Shown: one piece after another, positions 47,103 through 57,243 of the stretch | Numbering within the stretch: position 1 is the first letter of the stretch | How the letters are laid out: the number at the start of each line of letters is the position of its first letter | NCBI RefSeq assembly: GCF_022899935.1 | Contig: NZ_JALJCJ010000011.1 | Coordinates: 32,127 to 96,126, forward strand | Length of the DNA stretch: 64,000 bases | Origin: Shinella curvata | Lineage (GTDB): Bacteria > Pseudomonadota > Alphaproteobacteria > Rhizobiales > Rhizobiaceae | Direction of reading: 5' to 3' | Position numbers and translations under genes: made by a program | Notes under the pieces: model-generated | Databases searched by the model: none | The model's input: the letters and a program-made list of their open reading frames with translations, nothing else | What the model was told of the DNA's origin: nothing

Positions 47103-48824
47103 ATGCGAAAGCAACTTCTGACGACGACGGCAGTCCTGCTGCTGGCGTTTACCGGTTCCGCGTTCGCGGACATGGATGCCGCCAAGAAGTTCCTGGATGC
47201 GGAAATCGGCGACTTGTCCTCGCTCGACCGCGCCGGCCAGGAAGCCGAAATGCAGTGGTTCATCGATGCCGCCAAGCCGTTCGCCGGCATGGAAATCAAG
47301 GTCGTCTCCGAAACGATCACCACGCATGAATACGAATCGAAGGTGCTCGCGCCGGCCTTCACCGCCATCACCGGCATCAAGATCACCCATGACCTGATCG
47401 GCGAGGGCGACGTCGTCGAAAAGCTGCAGACCCAGATGCAGTCGGGCGAAAACGTCTATGACGCCTATGTAAACGATAGCGATCTGATCGGCACGCATTG
47501 GCGCTACCAGCAGGCCCGTTCGCTCACCAAGTGGATGGCCAATGAAGGCAAGGACGTCACCAACCCGAACCTCGACCTCAATGACTTCATCGGCCTGAAG
47601 TTCACGACGGCTCCGGACGGCGACCTGTACCAGCTGCCCGACCAGCAGTTCGCGAACCTCTACTGGTTCCGCTACGACTGGTTCAACGACGAGAAGAACA
47701 AGGCGGACTTCAAGGCGAAGTACGGCTACGATCTCGGCGTTCCCGTCAACTGGTCCGCTTATGAGGACATCGCCGAGTTCTTCACCGGTCGTGAAATCGA
47801 TGGCAAGAAAGTCTATGGCCACATGGACTACGGCAAGAAGGACCCGTCGCTCGGCTGGCGCTTCACCGATGCGTGGCTCTCGATGGCCGGCAACGGCGAC
47901 AGGGGCCTGCCGAACGGTCTGCCGGTCGACGAATGGGGCATCAAGGTCAACGAAAAGTCCCAGCCGGTCGGCTCCTGCGTCGCGCGCGGCGGTGACACCA
48001 ACGGCCCGGCTTCGGTCTATGCCATCCAGAAGTATCTCGACTGGCTGAAGGCCTATGCACCGGCAGCCGCCGCCGGCATGACCTTCTCGGAATCCGGCCC
48101 GGTTCCCTCGCAGGGCGAGATCGCCCAGCAGATGTTCACCTATACGGCGTTCACCGCCGACTTCGTGAAGGACGGCCTGCCTGTCGTCAACGCGGACGGC
48201 ACGCCGAAGTGGCGCTTCGCACCGAGCCCGCATGGCGTCTACTGGAAGGACGGCATGAAGCTCGGTTACCAGGACGTGGGTTCCTGGACGCTGCTGAAGT
48301 CCACCCCGGACGACCGCGCCAAGGCCGCATGGCTTTATGCGCAGTTCGTCGTCTCCAAGACGGTTGACGTCAAGAAGAGCCATACCGGCCTGACGCTCAT
48401 CCGCGAATCCTCGATCGCCCATCCGTCGTTTACGGAGCGGGCACCGAAGCTCGGTGGTCTGATTGAGTTCTATCGTTCGCCGGCCCGCGTGCAGTGGTCG
48501 CCGACTGGTACGAACATCCCGGACTATCCGAAGCTCGCCCAGCTGTGGTGGCAGGCGATCGGCGATGCGTCGTCGGGTGCCAAGTCTGCACAGGAAGCGA
48601 TGGACTCGCTGTGCGCCGAGCAGGAAAAGGTACTGGAGCGTCTCGAGCGGGCCGGCGTCCAGGGCGATATCGGCCCGAAGCTCGCCGAAGAGCACGACCT
48701 TGCCTACTGGAACAAGGATGCCGTCGAAAAGGGCAACCTCGCGCCACAGCTCAAGATCGAGAACGAGAAGGAAAAGCCGCAGACCGTCAACTATGACGAA
48801 CTCGTCAAAAGCTGGCAGAAGTAA
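47103..48824 (+). CDS. glpV: Glycerol ABC importer substrate-binding protein GlpV
   Basis: 573 residues with a Sec signal peptide of about 22 residues (MRKQLLTTTAVLL..., ending AFA). Family 1 extracellular solute-binding fold, longer than typical sugar binders. It delivers glycerol to GlpPQ in the periplasm. Last gene of the glp locus, followed by two hairpins, the second a clear terminator. A GGGAGG ribosome site lies upstream, consistent with strong expression of a binding protein. Confidence 0.93.
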   Translation: MRKQLLTTTAVLLLAFTGSAFADMDAAKKFLDAEIGDLSSLDRAGQEAEMQWFIDAAKPFAGMEIKVVSETITTHEYESKVLAPAFTAITGIKITHDLIGEGDVVEKLQTQMQSGENVYDAYVNDSDLIGTHWRYQQARSLTKWMANEGKDVTNPNLDLNDFIGLKFTTAPDGDLYQLPDQQFANLYWFRYDWFNDEKNKADFKAKYGYDLGVPVNWSAYEDIAEFFTGREIDGKKVYGHMDYGKKDPSLGWRFTDAWLSMAGNGDRGLPNGLPVDEWGIKVNEKSQPVGSCVARGGDTNGPASVYAIQKYLDWLKAYAPAAAAGMTFSESGPVPSQGEIAQQMFTYTAFTADFVKDGLPVVNADGTPKWRFAPSPHGVYWKDGMKLGYQDVGSWTLLKSTPDDRAKAAWLYAQFVVSKTVDVKKSHTGLTLIRESSIAHPSFTERAPKLGGLIEFYRSPARVQWSPTGTNIPDYPKLAQLWWQAIGDASSGAKSAQEAMDSLCAEQEKVLERLERAGVQGDIGPKLAEEHDLAYWNKDAVEKGNLAPQLKIENEKEKPQTVNYDELVKSWQK

Positions 48825-48831
48825 GTGATAC

Positions 48832-48858
48832 GGGGACGGGCGCCCGCCGCCCGTCCCC
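48832..48858 (+). terminator. Stem-loop after glpV
   Basis: Perfect 10-bp stem GGGGACGGGC / GCCCGTCCCC with a 7-nt loop and no T-run. It probably shields the mRNA 3' end ahead of the terminator at 48879. Confidence 0.55.
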
Positions 48859-48878
48859 GCCGATGTTCGATCCCCTTT

Positions 48879-48910
48879 GCCCGCGTGCCCAGAGGTGCGC
48901 GGGCTTTTTT
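48879..48910 (+). terminator. Rho-independent terminator of the glp operon
   Basis: 11-bp stem GCCCGCGTGCC / GGTGCGCGGGC (two G-U pairs) with a 4-nt loop and TTTTTT. It lies between the convergent glpV and tetR genes. Confidence 0.88.
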
Positions 48911-48914
48911 AATG

Positions 48915-49544
48915 TCAGCCCAGCTTCTTGATCCAGAGCGCATCGATGATGGCGGGGAAAAGGCTGTCCAGCATGTCGTCGTCGCTGCCGCAGTCGGCGA
49001 TGCGGGCGAGTTTCTTGTCGAGCGTCAGATGGGCAAAGCCATGTGCGGTCGACCAGATACCGATCAGTATGGCCTCACCCTCGGCGTCGAGTTCGCTCTG
49101 TTCGGACTGGCCGCGGATGGCGAGCACGGTTTTTTCCAGGGCATCCCAGGCCTGCCCGGTCGCCTCTTCCAGCGAGAGCTGTTCCCTCAGGAGAAGATCG
49201 TGGCGGAACATCAGGTGGAAGCGGCCGGGGAAATCGAGGGCGAAGCGCACATAGGCGACGCCTTGCGCCTTGAGGCGGTCGGCTGGTGAGCCGATTTCGC
49301 CCGCGGCTATGAGCCTGCGGGCGAGCTCCCGGTAGCCAAGGGCCGCGATCTCCGTCAGCAGGCCGGGCGAGCCCCCGAAATGATGGGAGGGGGCGGCCGG
49401 GGAAACGCCGGCGCGGCGCGCGGCTTCGCGCAGCGTGAACCCTTCGAGGCCCTTTTCGGCCAGGAGGTCGTCGGCGGCGCGGATCAGTGCATCGCGCAGG
49501 TCGCCGTGGTGGTAGCCGCGTTCGGCCGTTTTTTTCTCGTTCAT
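48915..49544 (-). CDS. TetR-family transcriptional regulator
   Basis: 209 residues. N-terminal TetR helix-turn-helix with FTLREAARRAGVSPAAPSHHFGG (split: helix 2 then recognition helix, about 35-57) and a TetR_C_13-like ligand domain. Divergent from the SDR/methyltransferase pair, with a 90-bp intergenic region holding a perfect palindrome at 49566-49584, so it probably represses both directions. Ligand unknown. Confidence 0.9.
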   Translation of the reverse strand: MNEKKTAERGYHHGDLRDALIRAADDLLAEKGLEGFTLREAARRAGVSPAAPSHHFGGSPGLLTEIAALGYRELARRLIAAGEIGSPADRLKAQGVAYVRFALDFPGRFHLMFRHDLLLREQLSLEEATGQAWDALEKTVLAIRGQSEQSELDAEGEAILIGIWSTAHGFAHLTLDKKLARIADCGSDDDMLDSLFPAIIDALWIKKLG

Positions 49545-49565
49545 CGCAAATCCCGCCAGAATGGC

Positions 49566-49610
49566 ATCTTTACAGTGTAAAGATTATACGCTAGCAAATG
49601 TAAACACTGT
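49566..49610. promoter_or_regulatory. Putative TetR operators
   Basis: ATCTTTACAGTGTAAAGAT at 49566-49584 is a perfect palindrome around a central G. A second imperfect copy shares the core ACAGTGT in reverse orientation (ACACTGT at 49604-49610). Both lie in the 90 bp between tetR and the SDR gene. Confidence 0.65.
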
Positions 49611-49634
49611 TCAGATTTGCTGCGAGGTATCATA

Positions 49635-50606
49635 ATGCTTGCCGTCAATGTGGCAACCACCGAAGGGGCGAGGCGGGCGCCATGGACACTGGCCCGGATG
49701 CCAGACCAGACGGGGCGCTTTGTCTTCGTCACCGGCGCCAACAGCGGCCTCGGCTTTCTGACGGCGCGGGAACTCGCGCGAAAAGGGGCCGCGGTTCTGA
49801 TGACCGCCCGCGACGAGGGCAGGGGGCAGCGCGCGCTGGCTCGGCTCAAGGCCGAGCTTCCCGATGCGGCAGTCGAGCTTCGCCGGCTCGACCTGGCGGA
49901 CCTCGACCACGTTGCCGCCTTCGCGGATGCGCTCAAGAACGAAGGCCGGCCGATCGATCTCCTGATCAACAATGCCGGCGTGATGATGCCACCGCGCGGG
50001 CTGACGCGGCAGGGCCATGAGACGCAGTTCGGCGTCAATCACCTCGCCCATTTTGCGCTGACACTGCGTGTTCTGCCCTTGCTCTCCATGCATGCAGGTG
50101 CACGCATCGTCACCGTCAGCTCCGAACTGCATCGGCGCGGAAGGATGCATTTCGAGGATATCACGGGTGAAAAAAGCTACGGCCGTCTCGCCTTCTATGC
50201 CCAGTCGAAGCTTGCCAACGCGCTCTTCGCACTGGAACTCGACCGTCGCCTCAAGGCCGCGAATCTCCCGGTAATCAGCGTTCTGGCCCATCCCGGCTAC
50301 TCGGACACCAATCTCCAGACCAATGCGACGTCGGGTGTGCTGCGTCTCTTCATGCGCATCGGCAACCGGTTTCTGGCCCAGGATGCCGAGCAGGGCGTGC
50401 TGAACCAACTCTACGCCGCGACGGCAAAGGAGCTTCGTGGCGGCGAGTTCATCGGTCCCGACGGTTTTCGCGAAATGCGCGGTTCGCCTTCGCTGGTGCA
50501 TCCGCTGCCGGCAGCGACCGACACGGCCTTGGCGGCCCGTCTCTGGAAACTTTCCGAAGACCTGACGCATACACGGTTTCCAGTGTTCGCGGAGCGCGCC
50601 ATATGA
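49635..50606 (+). CDS. Short-chain dehydrogenase (retinol dehydrogenase/WW-domain-oxidoreductase-like)
   Basis: 323-residue extended SDR. Cofactor motif TGANSGLG, NNAGVMMPP, catalytic Ser in TVSSELHRRG and YAQSKLAN (Tyr/Lys). The pattern matches the retinol-dehydrogenase-like SDR group often annotated as oxidoreductase in bacteria. The ATG at 49635 has GAGG upstream; a TTG at 49617 is less likely. Its stop overlaps the start of the methyltransferase gene, so both are co-expressed under the divergent TetR regulator. Substrate unknown, possibly a lipophilic alcohol or ketone. Confidence 0.88.
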   Translation: MLAVNVATTEGARRAPWTLARMPDQTGRFVFVTGANSGLGFLTARELARKGAAVLMTARDEGRGQRALARLKAELPDAAVELRRLDLADLDHVAAFADALKNEGRPIDLLINNAGVMMPPRGLTRQGHETQFGVNHLAHFALTLRVLPLLSMHAGARIVTVSSELHRRGRMHFEDITGEKSYGRLAFYAQSKLANALFALELDRRLKAANLPVISVLAHPGYSDTNLQTNATSGVLRLFMRIGNRFLAQDAEQGVLNQLYAATAKELRGGEFIGPDGFREMRGSPSLVHPLPAATDTALAARLWKLSEDLTHTRFPVFAERAI

Positions 50607-51169
50607 CCGCCTCGACGATGGATTCCTGCCAATTTTTCCGCGCCTGGATCCGCAATCCGTTTCGTGTTGCGTCCATCACACCGTCTGGCACGGCATTGTC
50701 CGATCTCATTGTGCGCGAGATCGGGCCGGAGACGGGAAGGGTGATCGAGCTTGGGCCGGGTACGGGCGTCTTCACCCGTGCCCTGCTGCGGCGAGGGGTC
50801 GCGGAGGAAAACATTGTCCTTGTGGAGCAGGGGCCGGAGTTTGCCGGTCTGCTGCGGCAACGTTTCCCGAAAGCCGCGATCGTCTGCACGGATGCGGCCA
50901 AGATCGCACGCTTCTGCGCCGAGCCGGCAGGTGCGGCCATCAGCGGGCTGCCGTTGCTTTCCATGCGGCCGGAGAAGGTTTTCGCCATTCTTGCCGGCAC
51001 GTTCGCGCGCCTCGACGGGGATGCCGCGCTCTACCAGTTCACCTACGGGGCCAGATGTCCGGTGCCGCGGATTGTTCTCGACCGGCTCGATCTGAAAGCT
51101 GTCCGCATTGGCGGCACGCTGCGCAACGTTCCGCCCGCCTTCGTCTACCGCATCAGCCGCAAGCGCTAG
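50603..51169 (+). CDS. SAM-dependent methyltransferase, PmtA-like
   Basis: 188 residues with class I methyltransferase motif I ELGPGTG (49-55). The N-terminal segment [19 protein letters not shown] resembles the phospholipid N-methyltransferase (PmtA) family of rhizobia and the related rRNA dimethylase fold. PmtA makes phosphatidylcholine from phosphatidylethanolamine at the membrane; this copy may be an accessory paralogue. The ATG overlaps the SDR stop by 4 nt. Lipid substrate is inferred from similarity only. Confidence 0.75.
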   Translation: MTASTMDSCQFFRAWIRNPFRVASITPSGTALSDLIVREIGPETGRVIELGPGTGVFTRALLRRGVAEENIVLVEQGPEFAGLLRQRFPKAAIVCTDAAKIARFCAEPAGAAISGLPLLSMRPEKVFAILAGTFARLDGDAALYQFTYGARCPVPRIVLDRLDLKAVRIGGTLRNVPPAFVYRISRKR

Positions 51170-51310
51170 GTTCGGCCGGGCGCCACCCTTTCGTTCGAAC
51201 CGTACCGATTGGTACAGTTTGCGCATTGCACAGTGCGGGGTCTTCCGCTAAGAACCCCCGCGGTTTCTCCCGCGCGCTCGCGCGTACATCGAAAATAGCG
51301 GTAAACACAC

Positions 51311-52585
51311 ATGGCACGCATCGTGATGAAATTCGGCGGAACGTCCGTCGCTGACCTCGACCGTATCCACAATGTGGCCCGCCATGTGAAACGCGAGGTC
51401 GATGCCGGCCACGAGGTCGCCGTCGTCGTTTCGGCCATGTCCGGCAAGACGAACGAATTGGTCGCCTGGGTGCAGAACATGCCGAAGGTGACCGGCGCCA
51501 ACTCGCCGTTCTATGACGCGCGCGAGTATGACGCGATTGTTGCCTCGGGCGAGCTCGTCACCGCCGGCCTTCTGGCGATCGCCCTCCAGTCGATGGGCGT
51601 CGATGCCCGCTCCTGGCAGGGCTGGCAGATCCCGATCCGCACCGACAACGCCCACGGCGCCGCCCGCATCCTCGAAATCGAGGGCTCGGACATCATCCGC
51701 CGCATGGGCCAGGGCCAGGTGGCGGTCGTCGCCGGCTTCCAGGGGCTGGGCCCTGACAATCGCGTCGCCACGCTTGGCCGCGGCGGTTCGGATACCTCTG
51801 CCGTCGCCATCGCCGCTGCTGTCAAGGCGGACCGTTGCGATATCTATACCGACGTCGATGGCGTCTACACGACCGACCCGCGCATCGAGCCGAAGGCCCG
51901 CCGCCTGAAGAAGATCGCCTTCGAGGAAATGCTCGAAATGGCCTCCCTCGGCGCCAAGGTCCTGCAGGTGCGCTCCGTTGAGCTTGCCATGGTGCACAAG
52001 GTACGCACCTTCGTGCGCTCGTCTTTCGAGGACCCCGATGCGCCGGGCATGGGCGATCTTCTGAACCCGCCCGGTACGCTGATTTGTGATGAGGATGAGA
52101 TCGTGGAACAGGAAGTCGTAACCGGCATCGCCTATGCCAAGGATGAAGCGCAGATCTCGCTCCGCCGCGTCGCAGACCGGCCGGGCGTTTCGGCCGCGAT
52201 CTTCGGCCCGCTGGCCGAAGCCCATATCAATGTCGACATGATCGTCCAGAACATTTCCGAGGACGGCTCCAAGACCGACATGACCTTCACGGTTCCCTTC
52301 GGCGACGTCGAGAAGGCGCTCAAGGTTCTAGAAGGTGCCAAGGAGCAGGTCGGTTTCGACGTGATCCAGCATGAGACGGGCCTGGTGAAGGTGTCGGTCA
52401 TCGGCATCGGCATGCGCAGCCACGCCGGCGTGGCCGCTTCGGCCTTCCGGGCGCTCGCCGAGAAGGGCATCAACATCAAGGCGATCACCACTTCGGAAAT
52501 CAAGATTTCCATCCTGATCGACGGTCCCTATGCGGAACTCGCCGTTCGGACTTTGCATTCCGTCTACGGTCTGGATAAGAAGTAA
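51311..52585 (+). CDS. lysC: Aspartate kinase
   Basis: 424 residues. Amino acid kinase domain with [13 protein letters not shown] at the N-terminus, [13 protein letters not shown] and the segment [11 protein letters not shown], followed by two ACT domains (about 265-420) for feedback control by lysine/threonine. It phosphorylates aspartate, opening the lysine, threonine, methionine and diaminopimelate pathway. In many alphaproteobacteria lysC sits directly before ptsP, as here. Confidence 0.95.
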   Translation: MARIVMKFGGTSVADLDRIHNVARHVKREVDAGHEVAVVVSAMSGKTNELVAWVQNMPKVTGANSPFYDAREYDAIVASGELVTAGLLAIALQSMGVDARSWQGWQIPIRTDNAHGAARILEIEGSDIIRRMGQGQVAVVAGFQGLGPDNRVATLGRGGSDTSAVAIAAAVKADRCDIYTDVDGVYTTDPRIEPKARRLKKIAFEEMLEMASLGAKVLQVRSVELAMVHKVRTFVRSSFEDPDAPGMGDLLNPPGTLICDEDEIVEQEVVTGIAYAKDEAQISLRRVADRPGVSAAIFGPLAEAHINVDMIVQNISEDGSKTDMTFTVPFGDVEKALKVLEGAKEQVGFDVIQHETGLVKVSVIGIGMRSHAGVAASAFRALAEKGINIKAITTSEIKISILIDGPYAELAVRTLHSVYGLDKK

Positions 52586-52671
52586 TTACCAGCCGAGTCG
52601 GCGCCGATCCTGTGATCACCAGCGCTGGCAAGCGCCGGTGAGGTAACATCATTTTCGGGAGACGCCACGCG

Positions 52672-54939
52672 ATGAGAGATCTCTCCGCGGGTCCGCGCGT
52701 TCTTCTCAAGCGGCTGCGCGAATTGATGGCGGAGCCGCTCGAGCCGCAGGAGCGCCTAGACCAGATCGTGCGCCAGATCGCGCAGAACATGGTCGCGGAA
52801 GTGTGTTCCGTCTACGTGCTGCGCTCCGATGGCGTTCTCGAGCTTTACGCGACCGAAGGTCTCAATCCCGGCGCCGTTCACCTGGCCCAGCTCAAGATGG
52901 GGCAGGGTCTCGTCGGTACGATCGCGGCCTCTGCCCGACCGCTGAACCTGTCGGATGCCCAGTCGCATCCTGCCTTCACCTATCTGCCGGAAACGGGCGA
53001 GGAGATCTACCACTCCTTCCTCGGCGTTCCTATCTTGCGCACCGGCAGGGCGCTTGGCGTGCTTGTCGTGCAGAACAGGGCGAGCCGCACCTACCGCGAG
53101 GACGAGGTAGAGGCGCTCGAAACGACGGCGATGGTGATTGCGGAAATGGTGGCGACCGGCGAGCTGAAGAAGCTCACCAAGCCCGGCCTGGAGCTGGACC
53201 TGTCGCGACCCGTCGCTATCGAGGGGGCGAGTTTCGGCGAGGGCATCGGCCTCGGCTATGTCGTGCTGCACGAGCCGCGCATCGTCGTCACCAACCTGCT
53301 CAACGAAGATTCCGAACATGAACTCGGCCGTCTCGCCGAGGCGTTGGGATCGCTGCGCATCTCCATCGACGACATGCTGTCGCGTCGCGACGTCTCCATG
53401 GAGGGCGAGCATCGCGAGGTCCTGGAGACCTATCGCATGTTCGCGCATGACCGCGGCTGGGTGAGGAAGCTCGAAGAAGCGATCCGCAACGGCCTGACGG
53501 CGGAAGCGGCGGTCGAGCGTGTGCAGAGTGAGACCAAGGCACGCATGATCCGCCTGACGGATCCGTATCTGCGCGAGCGCATGCATGATTTCGACGACCT
53601 GGCCAATCGCCTGCTGCGCCAGCTGACCGGCTACGGCGCAAAACTCTCGGCGAGCAATTTTCCGAACGATGCGATCGTCGTCGCACGCGCCATGGGCGCT
53701 GCCGAACTGCTTGACTATCCGCGCCAGAATGTGCGCGGCCTCGTGCTCGAGGAGGGGGCGGTCACCAGCCACGTGGTCATCGTTGCCCGCGCGATGGGCA
53801 TCCCGGTCGTCGGGCAGGCGGCGGGCGCCGTGGCGCTCGCCGAAAACGGCGACGCCATCATCGTCGATGGCGAGGATGCGCGGGTGCATCTGCGCCCGCT
53901 TGGGGATCTCCAGCGGTCCTATGAGGAAAAGGTGCGTTTTCGCGCCCGTCGGCAGGAGCAATACCGCGCGCTGCGCGCCGTCGAACCCGTTACCCGGGAC
54001 GGGCGCCACATCAATCTCCAGATGAATGCGGGCCTCCTTGTCGACCTGCCACATCTCAATGAATCCGGCGCCTCCGGCATCGGGCTTTTCCGCACCGAGC
54101 TTCAGTTCATGATCGCCTCGACCATGCCGAAGGCGGAGGAACAGGAGGCGTTCTATCGCAACGTGCTGAAGCAGGCGGGCGGTCGTCCCGTGACCTTCCG
54201 CACGCTGGATATCGGCGGCGACAAGGTCGTGCCCTATTTTCGCGCGGCGGAGGAGGAAAATCCGGCGCTCGGCTGGCGTGCCATCCGCCTGTCGCTCGAC
54301 AGGCCCGGTCTACTTCGCACGCAATTGCGCGCCATGCTGCGCGCGGCGGCGGGCGCCGATCTCCGGCTCATGCTGCCAATGGTGACCGAGGTTTCGGAAC
54401 TGAAGGAGGTCCGTGATCTCCTTCAGAAGGAAATCCAGCGCCAGTCGAAGATCGGCGAACAGTTGCCGAAGAAACTGCAGTTCGGCGCGATGCTCGAAGT
54501 CCCGGCCCTGCTCTGGCAGATGGACGAACTGATGGCCGAGGTGGATTTCGTCTCGGTCGGTTCGAACGATCTCTTCCAGTTCGCGATGGCCGTCGATCGC
54601 GGCAATGCGCGGGTTTCAGATCGCTTCGACACGCTCGGCCGCCCGTTCCTGCGTATTCTGCGTGATATCGTGCGCGCCGGCGAACGCAACGACACATCGG
54701 TGACGCTGTGCGGCGAGATGGCGAGCAAGCCGATTTCCGCCATGGCGCTGATGGGCATCGGCTTCCGTTCCGTCTCGATGTCGCCGGCCGCCATCGGTCC
54801 GGTCAAGTCGATGCTGCTGTCGCTCGATGCCGGCAAGCTCGAAGCGCTGCTGACGCCGGCGCTCGACGATATGAAGCCGACGGCCTCGATCCGGCAGATC
54901 CTCACCGACTTTGCGGCCGAAAACGGCATTCCGCTTTAA
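52672..54939 (+). CDS. ptsP: Phosphoenolpyruvate-protein phosphotransferase PtsP (EI-Ntr)
   Basis: 755 residues: an N-terminal GAF domain (about 20-165) then the enzyme I module. The phosphorylated histidine is H367 in GAVTSHVVIVARA, and the PEP-binding domain carries C680 in TLCGEMASKP. It starts the nitrogen phosphotransfer chain EI-Ntr to NPr to EIIA-Ntr, which regulates metabolism, potassium and PHB rather than importing sugars. The GAF domain senses glutamine/2-oxoglutarate in relatives. Downstream of lysC and 22 bp upstream of prfA. Confidence 0.94.
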   Translation: MRDLSAGPRVLLKRLRELMAEPLEPQERLDQIVRQIAQNMVAEVCSVYVLRSDGVLELYATEGLNPGAVHLAQLKMGQGLVGTIAASARPLNLSDAQSHPAFTYLPETGEEIYHSFLGVPILRTGRALGVLVVQNRASRTYREDEVEALETTAMVIAEMVATGELKKLTKPGLELDLSRPVAIEGASFGEGIGLGYVVLHEPRIVVTNLLNEDSEHELGRLAEALGSLRISIDDMLSRRDVSMEGEHREVLETYRMFAHDRGWVRKLEEAIRNGLTAEAAVERVQSETKARMIRLTDPYLRERMHDFDDLANRLLRQLTGYGAKLSASNFPNDAIVVARAMGAAELLDYPRQNVRGLVLEEGAVTSHVVIVARAMGIPVVGQAAGAVALAENGDAIIVDGEDARVHLRPLGDLQRSYEEKVRFRARRQEQYRALRAVEPVTRDGRHINLQMNAGLLVDLPHLNESGASGIGLFRTELQFMIASTMPKAEEQEAFYRNVLKQAGGRPVTFRTLDIGGDKVVPYFRAAEEENPALGWRAIRLSLDRPGLLRTQLRAMLRAAAGADLRLMLPMVTEVSELKEVRDLLQKEIQRQSKIGEQLPKKLQFGAMLEVPALLWQMDELMAEVDFVSVGSNDLFQFAMAVDRGNARVSDRFDTLGRPFLRILRDIVRAGERNDTSVTLCGEMASKPISAMALMGIGFRSVSMSPAAIGPVKSMLLSLDAGKLEALLTPALDDMKPTASIRQILTDFAAENGIPL

Positions 54940-54961
54940 AAAGATGATTGGAGTTTGAACG

Positions 54962-56044
54962 GTGGCGAAGCTTCCCGTTGAAAAGATGCGCGAACTCGAA
55001 CGCCGTTTCGGCGAGATCGAGGCGCGCATGTCGGCGGGCCCGGATTCGGAGACCTATGTGCGCCTCGCCTCGGAATACTCCGAGCTCCAGCCGGTGGTCG
55101 CGAAAATCCGCGAGTACCAGAAAGTCGATGGCGAGATCGCCGACCTTGATGCGCTGCTCAACGACAAGACGACCGATCGCGAGATGCGCGACCTCGCCGA
55201 AATGGAACTGCCGGACCTGAAGGAGCGCCTCGAAGGCCTCGAAAAGGAGATGCAGATCCTGCTTCTCCCCAAGGATGCGGCCGACGAGAAGAGCGCCATC
55301 CTCGAAATCCGCGCCGGCACGGGCGGTTCGGAAGCGGCCCTCTTTGCCGGCGATCTCTTCCGCATGTACGAACGCTACGCTGCCGCACACAACTGGAAGG
55401 TCGAGGTTCTCTCCTCCAGCGAGGGCGAGGCGGGGGGCTTCAAGGAAATCATCGCGACGATTACGGGTCGTGGCGTCTTCGCCAAGCTGAAATTCGAATC
55501 GGGCGTGCACCGCGTGCAGCGCGTGCCGGAGACGGAGGCGAGCGGGCGCATCCATACCTCGGCGGCGACGGTGGCCGTGCTGCCGGAGGCCGAGGAAATC
55601 GATATCGAAATCCGCCCTGAAGACATTCGCATCGATACGATGCGCTCCTCCGGTGCCGGCGGCCAGCACGTCAACACGACCGACTCGGCCGTGCGCATCA
55701 CCCATCTGCCAACGGGCCTTGTCGTCACCAGTTCGGAAAAGTCCCAGCACCAGAACCGCGCCAAGGCCATGCAGGTCCTGCGCTCGCGGCTCTACGACAT
55801 CGAGCGCCAGCGCGCCGACAGCGAGCGTTCCGCCGACCGCAAGAGCCAGGTCGGTTCGGGTGACCGGTCCGAGCGCATCCGCACCTACAATTTTCCGCAG
55901 GGCCGTGTGACAGACCACCGCATCAACCTGACGCTCTACAAGCTCGACCGCATGATGGTCGGCGAGATCGACGAGATCGTCGATGCGCTGGTGGCCGACT
56001 ATCAGGCGGGCCAGCTCGCCCAGCTCGGTGAACAGGGCCGATGA
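54962..56044 (+). CDS. prfA: Peptide chain release factor 1
   Basis: 360 residues (E. coli 360). It reads UAA and UAG and releases the peptide. The catalytic GGQ is at 233-235 ([13 protein letters not shown]), Q235 being the residue methylated by PrmC. The start is GTG at 54962. Its last codon overlaps the prmC start (4-nt ATGA overlap), the usual prfA-prmC arrangement. Confidence 0.96.
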   Translation: MAKLPVEKMRELERRFGEIEARMSAGPDSETYVRLASEYSELQPVVAKIREYQKVDGEIADLDALLNDKTTDREMRDLAEMELPDLKERLEGLEKEMQILLLPKDAADEKSAILEIRAGTGGSEAALFAGDLFRMYERYAAAHNWKVEVLSSSEGEAGGFKEIIATITGRGVFAKLKFESGVHRVQRVPETEASGRIHTSAATVAVLPEAEEIDIEIRPEDIRIDTMRSSGAGGQHVNTTDSAVRITHLPTGLVVTSSEKSQHQNRAKAMQVLRSRLYDIERQRADSERSADRKSQVGSGDRSERIRTYNFPQGRVTDHRINLTLYKLDRMMVGEIDEIVDALVADYQAGQLAQLGEQGR

Positions 56045-56913
56045 GCGACGCGACGCTCGCCGAGGTTCTGGCTGCGGCGCGGCGTCAGCTGGCGGATGGT
56101 GGGATTGCGGATGCGGCGCAGGATGCGCGCGCCCTGGTGTCCGGCATCCTCAAGCTGTCCTCGACAGCGATCTTCACGGATGGTTCGCGTGTTCTCGGCG
56201 ACACCGAACAGGCGGTCGTCGCCGCGGCCCTTGCCCGACGCGTGGCGCGCGAACCCGTTCATCGCATCCTCGGCCATCGTGCCTTTTCCCGGCTTGACCT
56301 TGCGCTTTCGCCCGAAACGCTGGAGCCGCGCCCGGACACGGAAGTGCTCGTCGATACGCTCGTGCCTTATGCGCAGAAATGTGTTGCCGAGACGGGGGGC
56401 TGTCGCATTCTCGATCTCGGTACGGGCACCGGCGCGATCTGTCTTGCGCTGCTCGATCTCGTGCCCGGTGCGACGGGCGTCGGTGCGGACCTGTCGGCGG
56501 GTGCCCTTGAAACCGCGACGCGCAACGCCGACATCAATGGTGTCGCCGACCGTTTCGAAGCGGTCGAGAGCGACTGGTTTGCAGCCGTGACCGGGGCCTT
56601 CGACATTATCGTGTCAAATCCGCCCTATATCGTGCGTTCCGTGGTCGGAACGCTGGACGCGGAAGTCCGGCTCTTTGATCCGATCCTGGCACTGGATGGC
56701 GGCGAAGACGGGCTTGATGCCTATCGCGCCATCGCCGCCGGTGCAGGCGATCATCTCAGGGAAAACGGCCTGGTGGCGTACGAAATCGGCTATGACCAGA
56801 AGGATGCGGTGACCGCGATCATGCGCGAAAAAGGTTTCGCGCGGGTCGAAGCGGTGATGGATCTTGGCGGCAACGACCGGGTGCTTGTCTTTGTAAAATC
56901 GCCGGTTTTCTGA
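56041..56913 (+). CDS. prmC: Release factor glutamine methyltransferase
   Basis: 290 residues. An N-terminal helical release-factor-binding domain precedes a class I SAM methyltransferase with DLGTGTGAI and the catalytic NPPY at 193-196 (VSNPPYIV). It N5-methylates the GGQ glutamine of RF1 and RF2. Encoded with a 4-nt overlap after its substrate gene prfA. Confidence 0.95.
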   Translation: MSDATLAEVLAAARRQLADGGIADAAQDARALVSGILKLSSTAIFTDGSRVLGDTEQAVVAAALARRVAREPVHRILGHRAFSRLDLALSPETLEPRPDTEVLVDTLVPYAQKCVAETGGCRILDLGTGTGAICLALLDLVPGATGVGADLSAGALETATRNADINGVADRFEAVESDWFAAVTGAFDIIVSNPPYIVRSVVGTLDAEVRLFDPILALDGGEDGLDAYRAIAAGAGDHLRENGLVAYEIGYDQKDAVTAIMREKGFARVEAVMDLGGNDRVLVFVKSPVF

Positions 56914-56916
56914 AGT

Positions 56917-56938
56917 TTTGCTGCAGGTGCGCAGCAAA
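56917..56938 (+). terminator. Stem-loop after prmC
   Basis: Perfect 8-bp stem TTTGCTGC / GCAGCAAA with a 6-nt loop, starting 4 nt after the prmC stop. There is no T-run, so strength is uncertain. Confidence 0.45.
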
Positions 56939-57243
56939 TTCCGGGAGCCTGAAGAAAAGGCTTGGAATTGTGAAGGAAGCGGGCTAGGTTGCGGCCACGC
57001 ACTGGGCAAGCGGTCATGACACAGAGATTCGTTCCTGCATGACCCCGATCGAGGATTGCTCTCTCGAAGAGTTGATAGGGTTGAAGACTGCCCTGTGCGG
57101 GTACCTGTTAATTTAACGTCTTACGGCGACAGGACCACCCACCGGCGTGGTTTGCCCGCGGGTAAGGATGCTTGATTTGGCATGGCCGGATCAAGCGTGC
57201 AGACACATGATCATCCAGACACGATACGTTAGGTGAGTGAAAT
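56939..57243 (+). other. Intergenic region before the DUF4167 gene
   Basis: 305 bp without a convincing ORF. An 11-bp palindrome GTTAATTTAAC lies at 57107-57117 in an AT-rich pocket. A ribosome site AGGTGAG precedes the downstream ATG. No reliable -35/-10 pair is seen. Confidence 0.4.
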
